From: Bacteroidales bacterium
GTDB taxonomy: Bacteria > Bacteroidota > Bacteroidia > Bacteroidales > UBA4417
Length of the DNA stretch: 64,000 nt
Reading direction: 5' to 3'
Assembly (NCBI GenBank): GCA_016707705.1
Contig: JADJHD010000005.1
Span: forward strand, 186,001 to 250,000
A program made the position numbers and the translations under genes. A model generated the notes under the pieces. That model was given only the letters and a program-made list of their open reading frames with translations. It ran no database searches and had not been told where the DNA came from. The stretch's first letter is position 1. Each line of letters opens with the position of its first letter. Shown here piece after piece: positions 18,529 to 27,166 of this stretch.

Positions 18529-19113
18529 ATGAAACGTGATATAATATTGGCAGGTGTTGGTGGACAAGGTATTTTATCAATTGCGGCAACTATTGGAATG
18601 GCCGCATTAGGTTCCGGACTTCATCTTAAGCAGGCAGAGGTACATGGAATGAGTCAGAGAGGAGGTGATGTGTCATCAAATCTGAGAATCTCTGATCAGG
18701 AGATAGCTTCAGACCTAATTCCTTACGGACAAGCTGATTTGATTATTTCAGTGGAACCAATGGAGTCGCTTCGATATTTGCCTCTTTTATCAGAAAGCGG
18801 CTGGTTGATTACAAATACGAAACCATTTATCAATATCAGTAATTATCCCAGCATGGAGGAATTAATGGTGGAAATTGAATCACTCAACCATCATATTGCT
18901 CTCAACGCTGATGATATTGCAAAGAATCTGGGGTCAACCAGATCAGCAAATATGGTCATACTTGGTGCAGCAACTCCATTTCTTGAGATTCCTGCCGAGA
19001 AAATACAAGCAGCGATCAGGCAAATATTTTCCAAAAAGGGCGAAGAAACAATTAAGCTAAATCTTGATGCTTTCAACGCCGGATACAAATTTGCCGTAGA
19101 GCATATGAACTAA
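18529..19113 (+). CDS. iorB: Indolepyruvate:ferredoxin oxidoreductase beta subunit
   Basis: A protein of 194 residues, normal length for IorB. It has the gamma-domain (POR_N/KOR gamma) features: ILAGVGGQGILSIAATIG near the N-terminus, then QAEVHGMSQRGGDVSSNLRI, which is nearly invariant in the family. It is the partner of IorA, 56 bases downstream in the same operon. The pair is closed by a terminator at 19140-19172. Confidence 0.94.
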   Translation: MKRDIILAGVGGQGILSIAATIGMAALGSGLHLKQAEVHGMSQRGGDVSSNLRISDQEIASDLIPYGQADLIISVEPMESLRYLPLLSESGWLITNTKPFINISNYPSMEELMVEIESLNHHIALNADDIAKNLGSTRSANMVILGAATPFLEIPAEKIQAAIRQIFSKKGEETIKLNLDAFNAGYKFAVEHMN

Positions 19114-19139
19114 AAAACTAGTGACACCTTTAGTTTTGT

Positions 19140-19172
19140 AAAAGTGGGCTGGCATGGCTCACTTTTATTTTA
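19140..19172 (+). terminator. Terminator of iorA-iorB
   Basis: An 11-bp stem (AAAAGTGGGCT / GGCTCACTTTT, with wobbles) and a five-base loop are followed by the T-rich ATTTTAT. It lies 27 bases after the iorB stop. Confidence 0.75.
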
Positions 19173-19216
19173 TCACTTTGAGAGACTGTTTATTAAGTAA
19201 AGAATAATGTAGTAAT

Positions 19217-20458
19217 ATGACGCTGAACCGTAAATTAAGGAAATGGTTTCTGATTCTTGCCAGCTTAATTGCAATTGGCATTGCATTGGTCCTTTTGAAG
19301 GATTTTATAATTCTTCCTATTGCTAAACCGGTGCAGGTTCAGTCCCCAACTATTGAATACGGAATAGTAACGGATTCTTTTTCAATTGTTAGGGAAGAGG
19401 TTAAACCAGGGCAGAACCTGGTTGAAATCATTTCAGAATTCAATGTGGACAAGGAACAGTCCGGAAAAATTGCAGAATTGTCGGTTGGGGTTTTCGACCT
19501 GAGGAAAGTCAGGGCTGGAAATGAATACATTGCCATGATTGAGAATAAGGGGAACAAGAAGTTACAATACTTCATCTATGAAATTTCCGATACCAATTAT
19601 ATAGTATATGATTTCAAGGACTCCCTGCATGTTCACTTCGGAACAAAGGAGGTGAAAAGCCGGCTCAGGGCTGCATCGGGTACTATTCAATCTTCTCTCT
19701 GGAACACACTCGAAGATGCCAAGGCTGATCCAAACCTGGCAATTGCACTTGCCCAAATTTATCAGTGGGCAATAGATTTTTATGCAATACAGAAAGGTGA
19801 TGAGTTCAAGGTTATCTATGAGGATCTTTCCGTAGAAGGGAAGTCGGTAGGACTTGGAATTATCCATGCAGCCTGGTTTAAACATGCTGGTAAGGATTAT
19901 TATGCATATCGTTTTGAGCAGGGTGGTGTCAGCGAATACTTCAATCAGATGGGTGAGAATCTGAGACGTGAGTTTCTGAAAGCTCCTCTAAAGTTTACCC
20001 GTATATCATCCAAATTCAGCAATAGCCGGTTACATCCTGTTCTTCGCATTCGCAGGCCTCATCATGGAGTGGATTATGCTGCACCAAGCGGAACCCCTGT
20101 TCATGCAATTGGCAGTGGAATCGTACTTAAGGCTGCATATTCAGGGGGTGCAGGCAGAATAGTTACTATAAAGCATAATGCAACCTATTCAACCAGTTAT
20201 ATGCATCTGTCAGGATTTGGAAGCGGAGTTCGTACCGGAAGCCGGGTTTCACAAGGACAGGTAATAGGGTATGTGGGATCTTCAGGATTATCAACGGGTC
20301 CACATCTCGATTTCAGGTTTTACAGGAATGGGCAGCCAATAGATCCTCTCAGGGTGGAGTCTCCCCCTGCTTATCCTGTATCTGCGCAGTATAAGGCTGA
20401 GTTTGATTCAATTTCAGCGCTTTATACGAAGAATTTCCTTTTAATTAAGCAGGAATAA
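19217..20458 (+). CDS. M23-family peptidase, cell-envelope metallopeptidase
   Basis: A protein of 413 residues. An N-terminal membrane anchor (about residues 10-32) is followed by an OapA/LysM-like region with long beta-rich segments and a C-terminal LytM domain. The first zinc motif is intact: HHGVDYAAPSGTPV (His and Asp), and SYMHLSGFGSGV holds the third His. The final motif, usually HxH, reads GPHLDFRFYRNGQPIDP, so the second His is Asp. Peptidoglycan cross-link hydrolysis in the periplasm is the family role. Asp could still ligate zinc, so activity is possible but not certain. It is a single gene between the iorAB terminator and a terminator for susCD. Confidence 0.85.
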   Translation: MTLNRKLRKWFLILASLIAIGIALVLLKDFIILPIAKPVQVQSPTIEYGIVTDSFSIVREEVKPGQNLVEIISEFNVDKEQSGKIAELSVGVFDLRKVRAGNEYIAMIENKGNKKLQYFIYEISDTNYIVYDFKDSLHVHFGTKEVKSRLRAASGTIQSSLWNTLEDAKADPNLAIALAQIYQWAIDFYAIQKGDEFKVIYEDLSVEGKSVGLGIIHAAWFKHAGKDYYAYRFEQGGVSEYFNQMGENLRREFLKAPLKFTRISSKFSNSRLHPVLRIRRPHHGVDYAAPSGTPVHAIGSGIVLKAAYSGGAGRIVTIKHNATYSTSYMHLSGFGSGVRTGSRVSQGQVIGYVGSSGLSTGPHLDFRFYRNGQPIDPLRVESPPAYPVSAQYKAEFDSISALYTKNFLLIKQE

Positions 20459-20689
20459 TCCTTATCAGAATGTGAATTGAGTTTAAGAAGTGAGATTGAA
20501 TTCCGATATTCTAGGATTCACAGCGGTATTATATACTATCATCACTCTTGATTGCCTGGTTGGCCATTCAAGTTGTGTTCCAGGAGGCGGGAAGAGAAAT
20601 CTGTTTAGATTATTAGAAACAGTTCAGCTCATTGGAATTAAATATACTCTGATGAGGCTAGTGAAAGTAATAGAAAGATAGATCTCAGT

Positions 20690-20730
20690 ATAAAAAAGAA
20701 AGGGCTGCCATCTCTGGCAGCCCTTTGCTT
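20690..20730 (-). terminator. Terminator of the susC-susD operon
   Basis: A perfect 12-bp stem AAAGGGCTGCCA / TGGCAGCCCTTT with a TCTC loop. On the reverse strand it is followed by CTTTTTT, 20 bases after the susD stop. It may also serve the plus strand. Confidence 0.9.
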
Positions 20731-20747
20731 ATTTCGGCAGAGCCGAT

Positions 20748-22175
20748 TTAGAATTTATCAAAGAATAACTTGGTATCAACGGCATCACCACCAATAGCTG
20801 TGGATGCTGATTCATAGTTGGCACCATTAAGGGTCTGTTCGTTGATAGGATAAGTGAACCTCAGTGGCAGTGGTGAAACTGCGTCTGCAGGTGCAACCAG
20901 TTGAGGATAATCAAGCCTTCTGTATGAAGTCCAGGCTTCGAATCCACGGTTGTAGAGAGCCAGCCAAGCCTGCATTCCGATTTTCTGTTTCCAGTCGCCG
21001 GCAGCAGTTTCATAGGCTACTTCTGATTTAGCAAGGTAGGTATCAGCATCAGCTGTTGTTCCTCCCCAATACTCAATTGAAGCACGGATTCCAAGGTTGT
21101 AATGCTCTTCAGCAGTACCGCCTACGTTAAAACCTCTGGCAGCTGCTTCGGCAAGAAGGAATTCAGTTTCAGCATAGTCGAAAAGGGTTCCTTCGAAAGT
21201 AGCCAACTGAATACGGTCAGAGACATGTGAGTAAGCGGTAAAGTCATTGGAAGCTCCATTTTCGCCACCAACATATGCACCATCAAGCATGGTGAAGTAG
21301 AAGGCACGACGGGGGTCTTCCCAGGTGTTCATCACATCAACAATAGTGCTGGTAGGGATGAAGTCATGACGTCCGCTTGCAACCAGGTCAGCATAAACCG
21401 GGTTGTAGTTTGGTGAAGCGCTGAGATAAACCATTGACGCATTCTGGCTGTTTGATGAGATTACCTTTGAGGCAGCTGATTCAACAGCAGCCTTAGCAGC
21501 AACAGCGTCAGCATCAGCAATAGCGATACCCATTCTCAGTTTGAGAGAGTTGGCAAAACTGTACCATTTTGAAACATCACCCTGGAACATATTGTCAGCA
21601 ATATCAAAACTGCCATTTTCCTGGTCGAGGTTGCCGATTGCGGTATTCAGGCGCTCAATGAGAGCCTTGTATACAGTGAGGCCGTCGTCATAAACAGGTG
21701 TAGGCTTTGAAAGGTTAAGGGCTTCAGAATAAGGGATATTGCCAAATGTTTCCACCAATACGCTATAGGTGTATATTGACATGATCTCTACAATAGCCAG
21801 CTTGTTTTTCTTTACAGAAGGGCTTTCTGAAGGCAGATAGGTTGTGTTTCCAATAACCTTGGCTGATTCATCAAGATCCTTTAATACATCACGGTACAGG
21901 ATATCCCAATGGTTATCGGGAATTGTACGTGTATCCAGGTCATAATTGCTTTCATCGGTATAGGTGGTTTCGCACCAGTACTGCATAATGAGCCTGTAGA
22001 TATTTGTATTAACATTTGAGTTGACCATCTGGTCAACCAGATTCTTCTGTGCAGAAGTGAAGAGAGATTCCCCGGATACGGTGGCCGGGTCCTTGGTGTT
22101 TTTGTTCAGATCTTCCAGCTTTCCGCATGACGCGAGCATAATGAAGACTGTAAGAACTAAATATATCTTTTTCAT
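20748..22175 (-). CDS. SusD/RagB-type outer-membrane lipoprotein (SusD-like_2 family)
   Basis: A protein of 475 residues with a lipoprotein signal ending in the lipobox LASC (Cys 17). DLNKNTKDPATVSGESLFTSAQKNL directly after is a typical N-terminus of the SusD-like_2 subfamily; helical TPR-like segments follow, with FDYAETEFLLAEAAARGF in the C-terminal half. SusD proteins are surface lipoproteins that cap the SusC barrel and hand over ligand. The gene lies 12 bases after susC. No glycoside hydrolase is next to it, so a peptide or other polymer is as likely a ligand as a glycan. Confidence 0.92.
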   Translation of the reverse strand: MKKIYLVLTVFIMLASCGKLEDLNKNTKDPATVSGESLFTSAQKNLVDQMVNSNVNTNIYRLIMQYWCETTYTDESNYDLDTRTIPDNHWDILYRDVLKDLDESAKVIGNTTYLPSESPSVKKNKLAIVEIMSIYTYSVLVETFGNIPYSEALNLSKPTPVYDDGLTVYKALIERLNTAIGNLDQENGSFDIADNMFQGDVSKWYSFANSLKLRMGIAIADADAVAAKAAVESAASKVISSNSQNASMVYLSASPNYNPVYADLVASGRHDFIPTSTIVDVMNTWEDPRRAFYFTMLDGAYVGGENGASNDFTAYSHVSDRIQLATFEGTLFDYAETEFLLAEAAARGFNVGGTAEEHYNLGIRASIEYWGGTTADADTYLAKSEVAYETAAGDWKQKIGMQAWLALYNRGFEAWTSYRRLDYPQLVAPADAVSPLPLRFTYPINEQTLNGANYESASTAIGGDAVDTKLFFDKF

Positions 22176-22187
22176 ATTTGTTTCAGA

Positions 22188-25100
22188 TTAGAAGTTAAGT
22201 TTTAAGTTGAAGCCAAAGTCACGGGTTGAAGGCAGTGAGCCGGTGGAGAATCCCTGAAGGTTACCAGCACCAAGTCCTGATTCGGGATCAGCATATGGGA
22301 GGTCTTTGAAGAGAATCCAGAGGTTGGATCCAACAAAACTGAGTTCAGCTCCTTTGAGGAAGGACTTTTCGAGCATGGCTGAAGGCATTCTGTATGAAAG
22401 AGATACTTCGCGTAATTTAACGTAGGTTGCATCATAAACGAATGCAATATCCGGGAGGCCACGTGCATAACCAAAAGCTCCATAGCGGTCGGCGCGGATG
22501 CGGGTCTTGTTTTCTGTACCATCAGGATTAACTCCTTCATTGATGAAGCCACCACTGGTTGAAGCATAGGTTCCGTCTTCGTTCAACACGAGTGGATCCC
22601 TAACTGGGTTTCCAAGGTCGTTGGTATATGCTGTTTCATCATACAATCCGGTTGCAAGTCCGTAGTACATATCGAGGGAGAATATGCTTCCGCCCTTCTG
22701 CATGTCAATAAGGAAGCTCAATGACCAGTTCTTGTAGCTGAAGCTGTTGTTTAAACCGGCATTCCAATCAGGATTGATATTTCCGATTACGTTGTCATTG
22801 TTGCCAGTCTTGATATATTGTCCGGAAGTTTTGCTAACAACTTTCTTTCCATCAAGATAGGTATAGTCGGTTCCGCAGATAACGCCGTAAGGTTCGCCAA
22901 CGCGAGCATTAATGGTGATACCGCCCTGGTATGATCCAAGCTGCAGGTTGTCAAGTCCTTCATAAAGTTCAAGAACTTTATTGCGGTTAGCAGACCAGTT
23001 GAAGTTTACATCCCATCTGAAGTCCTTATCCTGAACAGGAACACCGTTGATGTTCAGCTCGATACCCTTGTTCTCAATATCACCGGCATTAATAACCTGT
23101 GAATTGTAACCTGTGGCGGTTGAGAGGGCAAGGTTGATAATCTGGTCAACAGTATTGGTTTTGTAGAAAGCAAGGTCAAAGCCTAACCTCTTGTTGAAGA
23201 AGTACATTTCCAAACCGGCTTCCATGCTCTTTGTAGTTTCCTGCTTCAGCTCCGGATTTTTCTTGGTTCCAGCAACTGAAGTCATAGGGCTGTTAAGCGG
23301 GGTGAAAATGTTGTAGTTGTCGTTAAGCTGATCATAGCCTGCGCTGTTACCAACCTGTGCATAGTTAAGCCTGACTTTACCAAAGGATAGCCATGAAGTC
23401 TTAACCAATTCTGAGAAAATAAGGTTTCCTGAGATTGATGGATAGAAGTATGAACTATTGTCGGCAGGTAAGGTTGATGAATGGTCGCGCCTGATGGTAG
23501 CATCAAGGTATAGGAAGCTCTTGTAGCCAAGTGAAGCACTTGCATAGAGAGCGTCAACTCCAACCTTTGAAGCCAGTTCTTTTGGATAAGGCAATGGGCC
23601 TACACTATTCTGAAGTGAATAAATCCTGGGAACACCAAGTCCGCCGTTTGTTGACTGAATGCTGTAATTGTATTCAGTTCTGCGGATATTGGTTCCTAAG
23701 ATACCTTTCAGGTTGAGTGATTCTGTAAGGTCCTTCTTGAAATTGAGCATGAGGTCATAGTTGTACTCAGCAAAGGTGATATCCCTTCTGAGGTAGCCTG
23801 ATCCCTGATCAGCACGGCCGGAGCTACCGTCAGCAGCACTTCCTGAGCCGATTCCGAATGGAGCAGCGATACTTCCAACTGCCCTGCGCTCTTCCTGGAA
23901 TGCATTGTAGGAATCAACGGAAGCGCGTCCCATAATACTCATCCAGTCTGCAACTTCATAATTAACGGTTGTTGATCCGAGGAAACGATTTCTGGCATCA
24001 GTTTCATAGTTTTCATATCTCAGCCAGTATGGATTGTCCCAGAAAATTGGAGAATTGACGGTTGGGTCAGCCCAGTTCCAGGTAACGTTTCTGTTGGTTG
24101 CGAAATATGCATCCTTAAGATCCATAAGGTCAACATTGGTCTGCCACCACTGACGGAATGAACCCATCTGGTTGTCGCTATATCCGGTTGAGTTACGGCC
24201 AAGTGCATTGGTTTTGGTGAAATTGGCTGATCCTGAAACAGTAAGTCTCTTATTAACATTGTAATTTGCATTGAGCAAAACATTGTTACGTTTCAGTTCA
24301 CTGTTTGGGAGCAGACCTTTCTGACTGTAATTGGTGTATGACATACGATAATTGTAGTCAGCACCCTGATTTTCGAGAGAAATTGTGTTGGTATAGGTAA
24401 CTGGTTTCTCAAAGAAGGTGATAGGACCATTCTTGGCATTTATCCATGGTGTAGCTTTCATGTAGTTTGGTGACTCAGGGTCAACAGCATCCCATTGGTA
24501 AACATTGGTATTGGCATTGAATGGAGCTCCATAGGAAGCATCTTCTGAAGTAACAGCCCATTGTTCATCAACGCCGTCACCGTTTACATCGCGGATATAC
24601 CAGTACCAATATCCATTAGGATCGGTTTCAGGATCATAGTTGAGAGGGTCATCATAATAATGGCCATAACCACCACCATATTGATCCTGATAAGTTGGGA
24701 AAGTGCTCTTGTCAACTGATCCGAAGGTAACTCCTGAATTGATAGTGACGCCAATGCCCTTCTTACCGTAACCCTTGCCTTTTTTGGTAGTGATCATGAT
24801 AACACCATTAGCTGCCCTTGAACCGTAGAGTGCGGTTGCAGCTGCGCCTTTAAGGACGTTGATGTTTTCAATGTCGTCAGGGTTAATATCGGAAGCAGCA
24901 TTACCATAGTCATAACCCAAGCCTGCTTGTTTCTGGCTGGATGTATTGGTAATTTCATTGTTTACAGGAACACCATCAATAACAAACAATGCCTGGTTGT
25001 TGCCTGTAACGGATTTGCTACCCCTGATCAGGATATTGGTCGAACCACCCATGTTCGTGGTTTTCCTCACCTGAACGCCGGATACTTTTCCTGAGAGTGC

Positions 25101-25520
25101 ATTGACAAAGTTGTCGGTTTTCACGGTAGATATAGCATCACCCTTTACTTCCTGTGTGGAGTAACCCAGTGATTTCTTCTCACGTGAAATACCAAGAGCG
25201 GTTACAACGATACCTTCGATATCCTTGATATCGCTGACCATTGTTACGTCAATAACATTGGTAGTTCCAATGGCTATTTCAACGGTTCTCATACCGATGA
25301 ATGAAAACACCAGAGCTGTTGCATTCTTAGGAACAGACAATGAGTATTTTCCATCCTGATCGGATAATGTTCCGGATACTGTTCCCTTAACGAGAATAGT
25401 GACTCCCGGGATACCCTTTCCATCATCGGCACTGGTCACCAGACCAGTGATGGTTCGTTGTGCCAGCAACTGCATGCTTGTAAAAAGCAGCAGAGCAAGC
25501 AAGAAGCTTAGTTTTCTCAT
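22188..25520 (-). CDS. SusC/RagA-type TonB-linked outer-membrane transporter
   Basis: A protein of 1110 residues. Signal peptide (ends LLAQ), CarboxypepD_reg-like domain (RTITGLVTSADDGKGIPGVT), then the SusC signature TALGISREKKSLGYSTQEV and the plug domain with NILIRGSKSVTGNNQALFVIDGVPVNN-like motifs (TonB-box region upstream). The large barrel ends in DFGFNLKLNF with the terminal aromatic. It forms an importer with the SusD encoded 12 bases downstream. Regulation is not apparent: no anti-sigma, hybrid two-component or SusR gene is adjacent. Confidence 0.94.
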   Translation of the reverse strand: MRKLSFLLALLLFTSMQLLAQRTITGLVTSADDGKGIPGVTILVKGTVSGTLSDQDGKYSLSVPKNATALVFSFIGMRTVEIAIGTTNVIDVTMVSDIKDIEGIVVTALGISREKKSLGYSTQEVKGDAISTVKTDNFVNALSGKVSGVQVRKTTNMGGSTNILIRGSKSVTGNNQALFVIDGVPVNNEITNTSSQKQAGLGYDYGNAASDINPDDIENINVLKGAAATALYGSRAANGVIMITTKKGKGYGKKGIGVTINSGVTFGSVDKSTFPTYQDQYGGGYGHYYDDPLNYDPETDPNGYWYWYIRDVNGDGVDEQWAVTSEDASYGAPFNANTNVYQWDAVDPESPNYMKATPWINAKNGPITFFEKPVTYTNTISLENQGADYNYRMSYTNYSQKGLLPNSELKRNNVLLNANYNVNKRLTVSGSANFTKTNALGRNSTGYSDNQMGSFRQWWQTNVDLMDLKDAYFATNRNVTWNWADPTVNSPIFWDNPYWLRYENYETDARNRFLGSTTVNYEVADWMSIMGRASVDSYNAFQEERRAVGSIAAPFGIGSGSAADGSSGRADQGSGYLRRDITFAEYNYDLMLNFKKDLTESLNLKGILGTNIRRTEYNYSIQSTNGGLGVPRIYSLQNSVGPLPYPKELASKVGVDALYASASLGYKSFLYLDATIRRDHSSTLPADNSSYFYPSISGNLIFSELVKTSWLSFGKVRLNYAQVGNSAGYDQLNDNYNIFTPLNSPMTSVAGTKKNPELKQETTKSMEAGLEMYFFNKRLGFDLAFYKTNTVDQIINLALSTATGYNSQVINAGDIENKGIELNINGVPVQDKDFRWDVNFNWSANRNKVLELYEGLDNLQLGSYQGGITINARVGEPYGVICGTDYTYLDGKKVVSKTSGQYIKTGNNDNVIGNINPDWNAGLNNSFSYKNWSLSFLIDMQKGGSIFSLDMYYGLATGLYDETAYTNDLGNPVRDPLVLNEDGTYASTSGGFINEGVNPDGTENKTRIRADRYGAFGYARGLPDIAFVYDATYVKLREVSLSYRMPSAMLEKSFLKGAELSFVGSNLWILFKDLPYADPESGLGAGNLQGFSTGSLPSTRDFGFNLKLNF

Positions 25521-26560
25521 AAATTGGTGGTTTTGATTAGTTAGATGGTTGGTTAGGTTAATAATTGGTTGATTACTTGTTTTACATGCTAATGCATCAT
25601 AGGCAATGCGGTTGAAATGGTTAGTTATGGTTAAGTTTTTGTTATTTTTTCGTAAATATTACGTGAAGTTAAACAATTTTAATGAAAAATCGTTCACCAA
25701 TAAAAATATTTCATTCTTCCAAACGCTTGTCTGTAGTCATTTTCAGCTATTTACAGACAGAAAAATTCAACAGTAGCAAATGCTATGGAGTGGTGAATTA
25801 CTTGATTTTCAATGGTGAGAAGACTTTCCGATTAATTCAGATATGAAATTACAAACAAATTGACCTATTTACGTATGTTGAATTCAATAGTAATTAACAA
25901 TTTTTTACACAATTATTATTCTTAATAACATTAAGTGGTGGAATCGATTCTAATACGGTAAGGTAGTCGTCTGAAAATACTGTGGTATTATTCCGATGTC
26001 ATTGAGGAACTTGATAATTGAATCTTGATATTTTCTGCTTTTTTCACTTAATCGTTAAGGAATTGTAAAGGAAGTTACATCCGGATTCAGGTATTCCGGG
26101 AGCGATTGGATTCGCAGCGGTGATTATTGTTAAGTGAAAATGACTCTGTCGTGGCTCAGAATGGAAGAAGCCGGTAATTACCGGCTTCAAAAATTAACCA
26201 ACCACCTCAACCGAACCACCAGTTGAGAGTATCTCCAATATTTTATCCCTTACAGAGACTTCGTTCCAATTTCAATAATGCTAACCGATTCATGGTTATT
26301 ACTAACAGCGAAAAAAGAATATTTAATTCGGATGATGCAAAAATATAGTGCAAGACTTCGTTAAAGAAATCTAATCTGCCAAATTGGATTATTAACCGAT
26401 AAAAGCTTGCATTATGAGGATCAGCGACTGATAAGATCTGTCGGTTCTTCAACTCCGATTAATCAATATTGCTCAATGCATTCAGGGAAGAATGCCAAAT
26501 GATTCGGGTTGTACAAAGCAACTCCGTAAACAGGTATTAATAATTTACGAAATCAGCTGA
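25521..26560. other. 1-kb non-coding region upstream of susC
   Basis: A 1040-base AT-rich interval without a supportable gene. The only ORF of note (26243-26452, reverse) is AT-rich and has no recognisable family. It holds a perfect palindrome at 26167-26188. Segments near 25523-25555 (reverse) and 26190-26215 (plus) are both rich in AACCA/CCACC-type runs. I could not find a clear -7 box for susC here. Confidence 0.6.
26167..26188. repeat. Perfect 22-bp palindrome
   Basis: GAAGCCGGTA followed by its complement about the centre AT (26177-26178) forms a perfect inverted repeat with no loop. It could be a regulator-binding site or a cruciform/terminator stem; neither strand has a proper T-tract right after it. 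Confidence 0.7.
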
Positions 26561-27001
26561 TCAGTGCATTGTCTTAAAAAAGCCAGAGTAGGCGAAAATG
26601 AACAAGGCTGTAAGGATAACATTAATCCCCGGCATATGAAAATCGGTGATAAATGCGAGGGGCGAAATTAGAATCAGAATTTGAGAAATTGTATAACAAT
26701 GAAAACCGGCTTTTTTCATCTTCCACATCATATAGGCGCCTGTGAAGGAAATTGAGTAGAGCAGCGAATTTAATATAAAGAAATACCTGCCTCCCGACAT
26801 GAGCATCTTGATGATGTCCTGCTGCTCATCAGCCAATGCAGTTGTTGACATCGATGAGAAGAGATTGTAGAACGTACCTATAAATCCATATGATAATGCT
26901 CCAAGTCCGCTACCGGCAAAGGTGAGTAAGCAAAGGAATTTTAATATCCTTAACCTGGCTTCGAGTTGAGGATTACCTGTGGGTGAAGAATCGTCAGACA
27001 T
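26561..27001 (-). CDS. Conserved hypothetical four-helix membrane protein
   Basis: A protein of 146 residues. After a polar N-terminus (MSDDSSPTGNPQLEARLR), four hydrophobic segments are visible near residues 22-46, 72-92, 100-118 and 124-142. I do not recognise a family. It follows the lyase gene at 27167 on the same strand with 165 bases between. Its function is unknown. Confidence 0.65.
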   Translation of the reverse strand: MSDDSSPTGNPQLEARLRILKFLCLLTFAGSGLGALSYGFIGTFYNLFSSMSTTALADEQQDIIKMLMSGGRYFFILNSLLYSISFTGAYMMWKMKKAGFHCYTISQILILISPLAFITDFHMPGINVILTALFIFAYSGFFKTMH

Positions 27002-27166
27002 GCATAAAAATAATTACTGGATAGTTTCCAGAGTTGGTGGCTTTTAGGCTATTCGGGAATATTGCAGTCGACAGGTAACCATCCTGATGTCCGCAAATAA
27101 TTGACAGTTAAGGGAAGTAAAATCCTGTTCACAAAACTCAGACGCAAATATATAACAGCTTGAGCT

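Noticed and set aside
20490..20681. A 63-residue plus-strand frame after the M23 gene
   Set aside because: AT-rich, without binding site or known family, and directly before the susCD terminator.
26243..26452. A 69-residue reverse-strand frame in the 1-kb region
   Set aside because: No family, no start context and poor codon use; left as non-coding.
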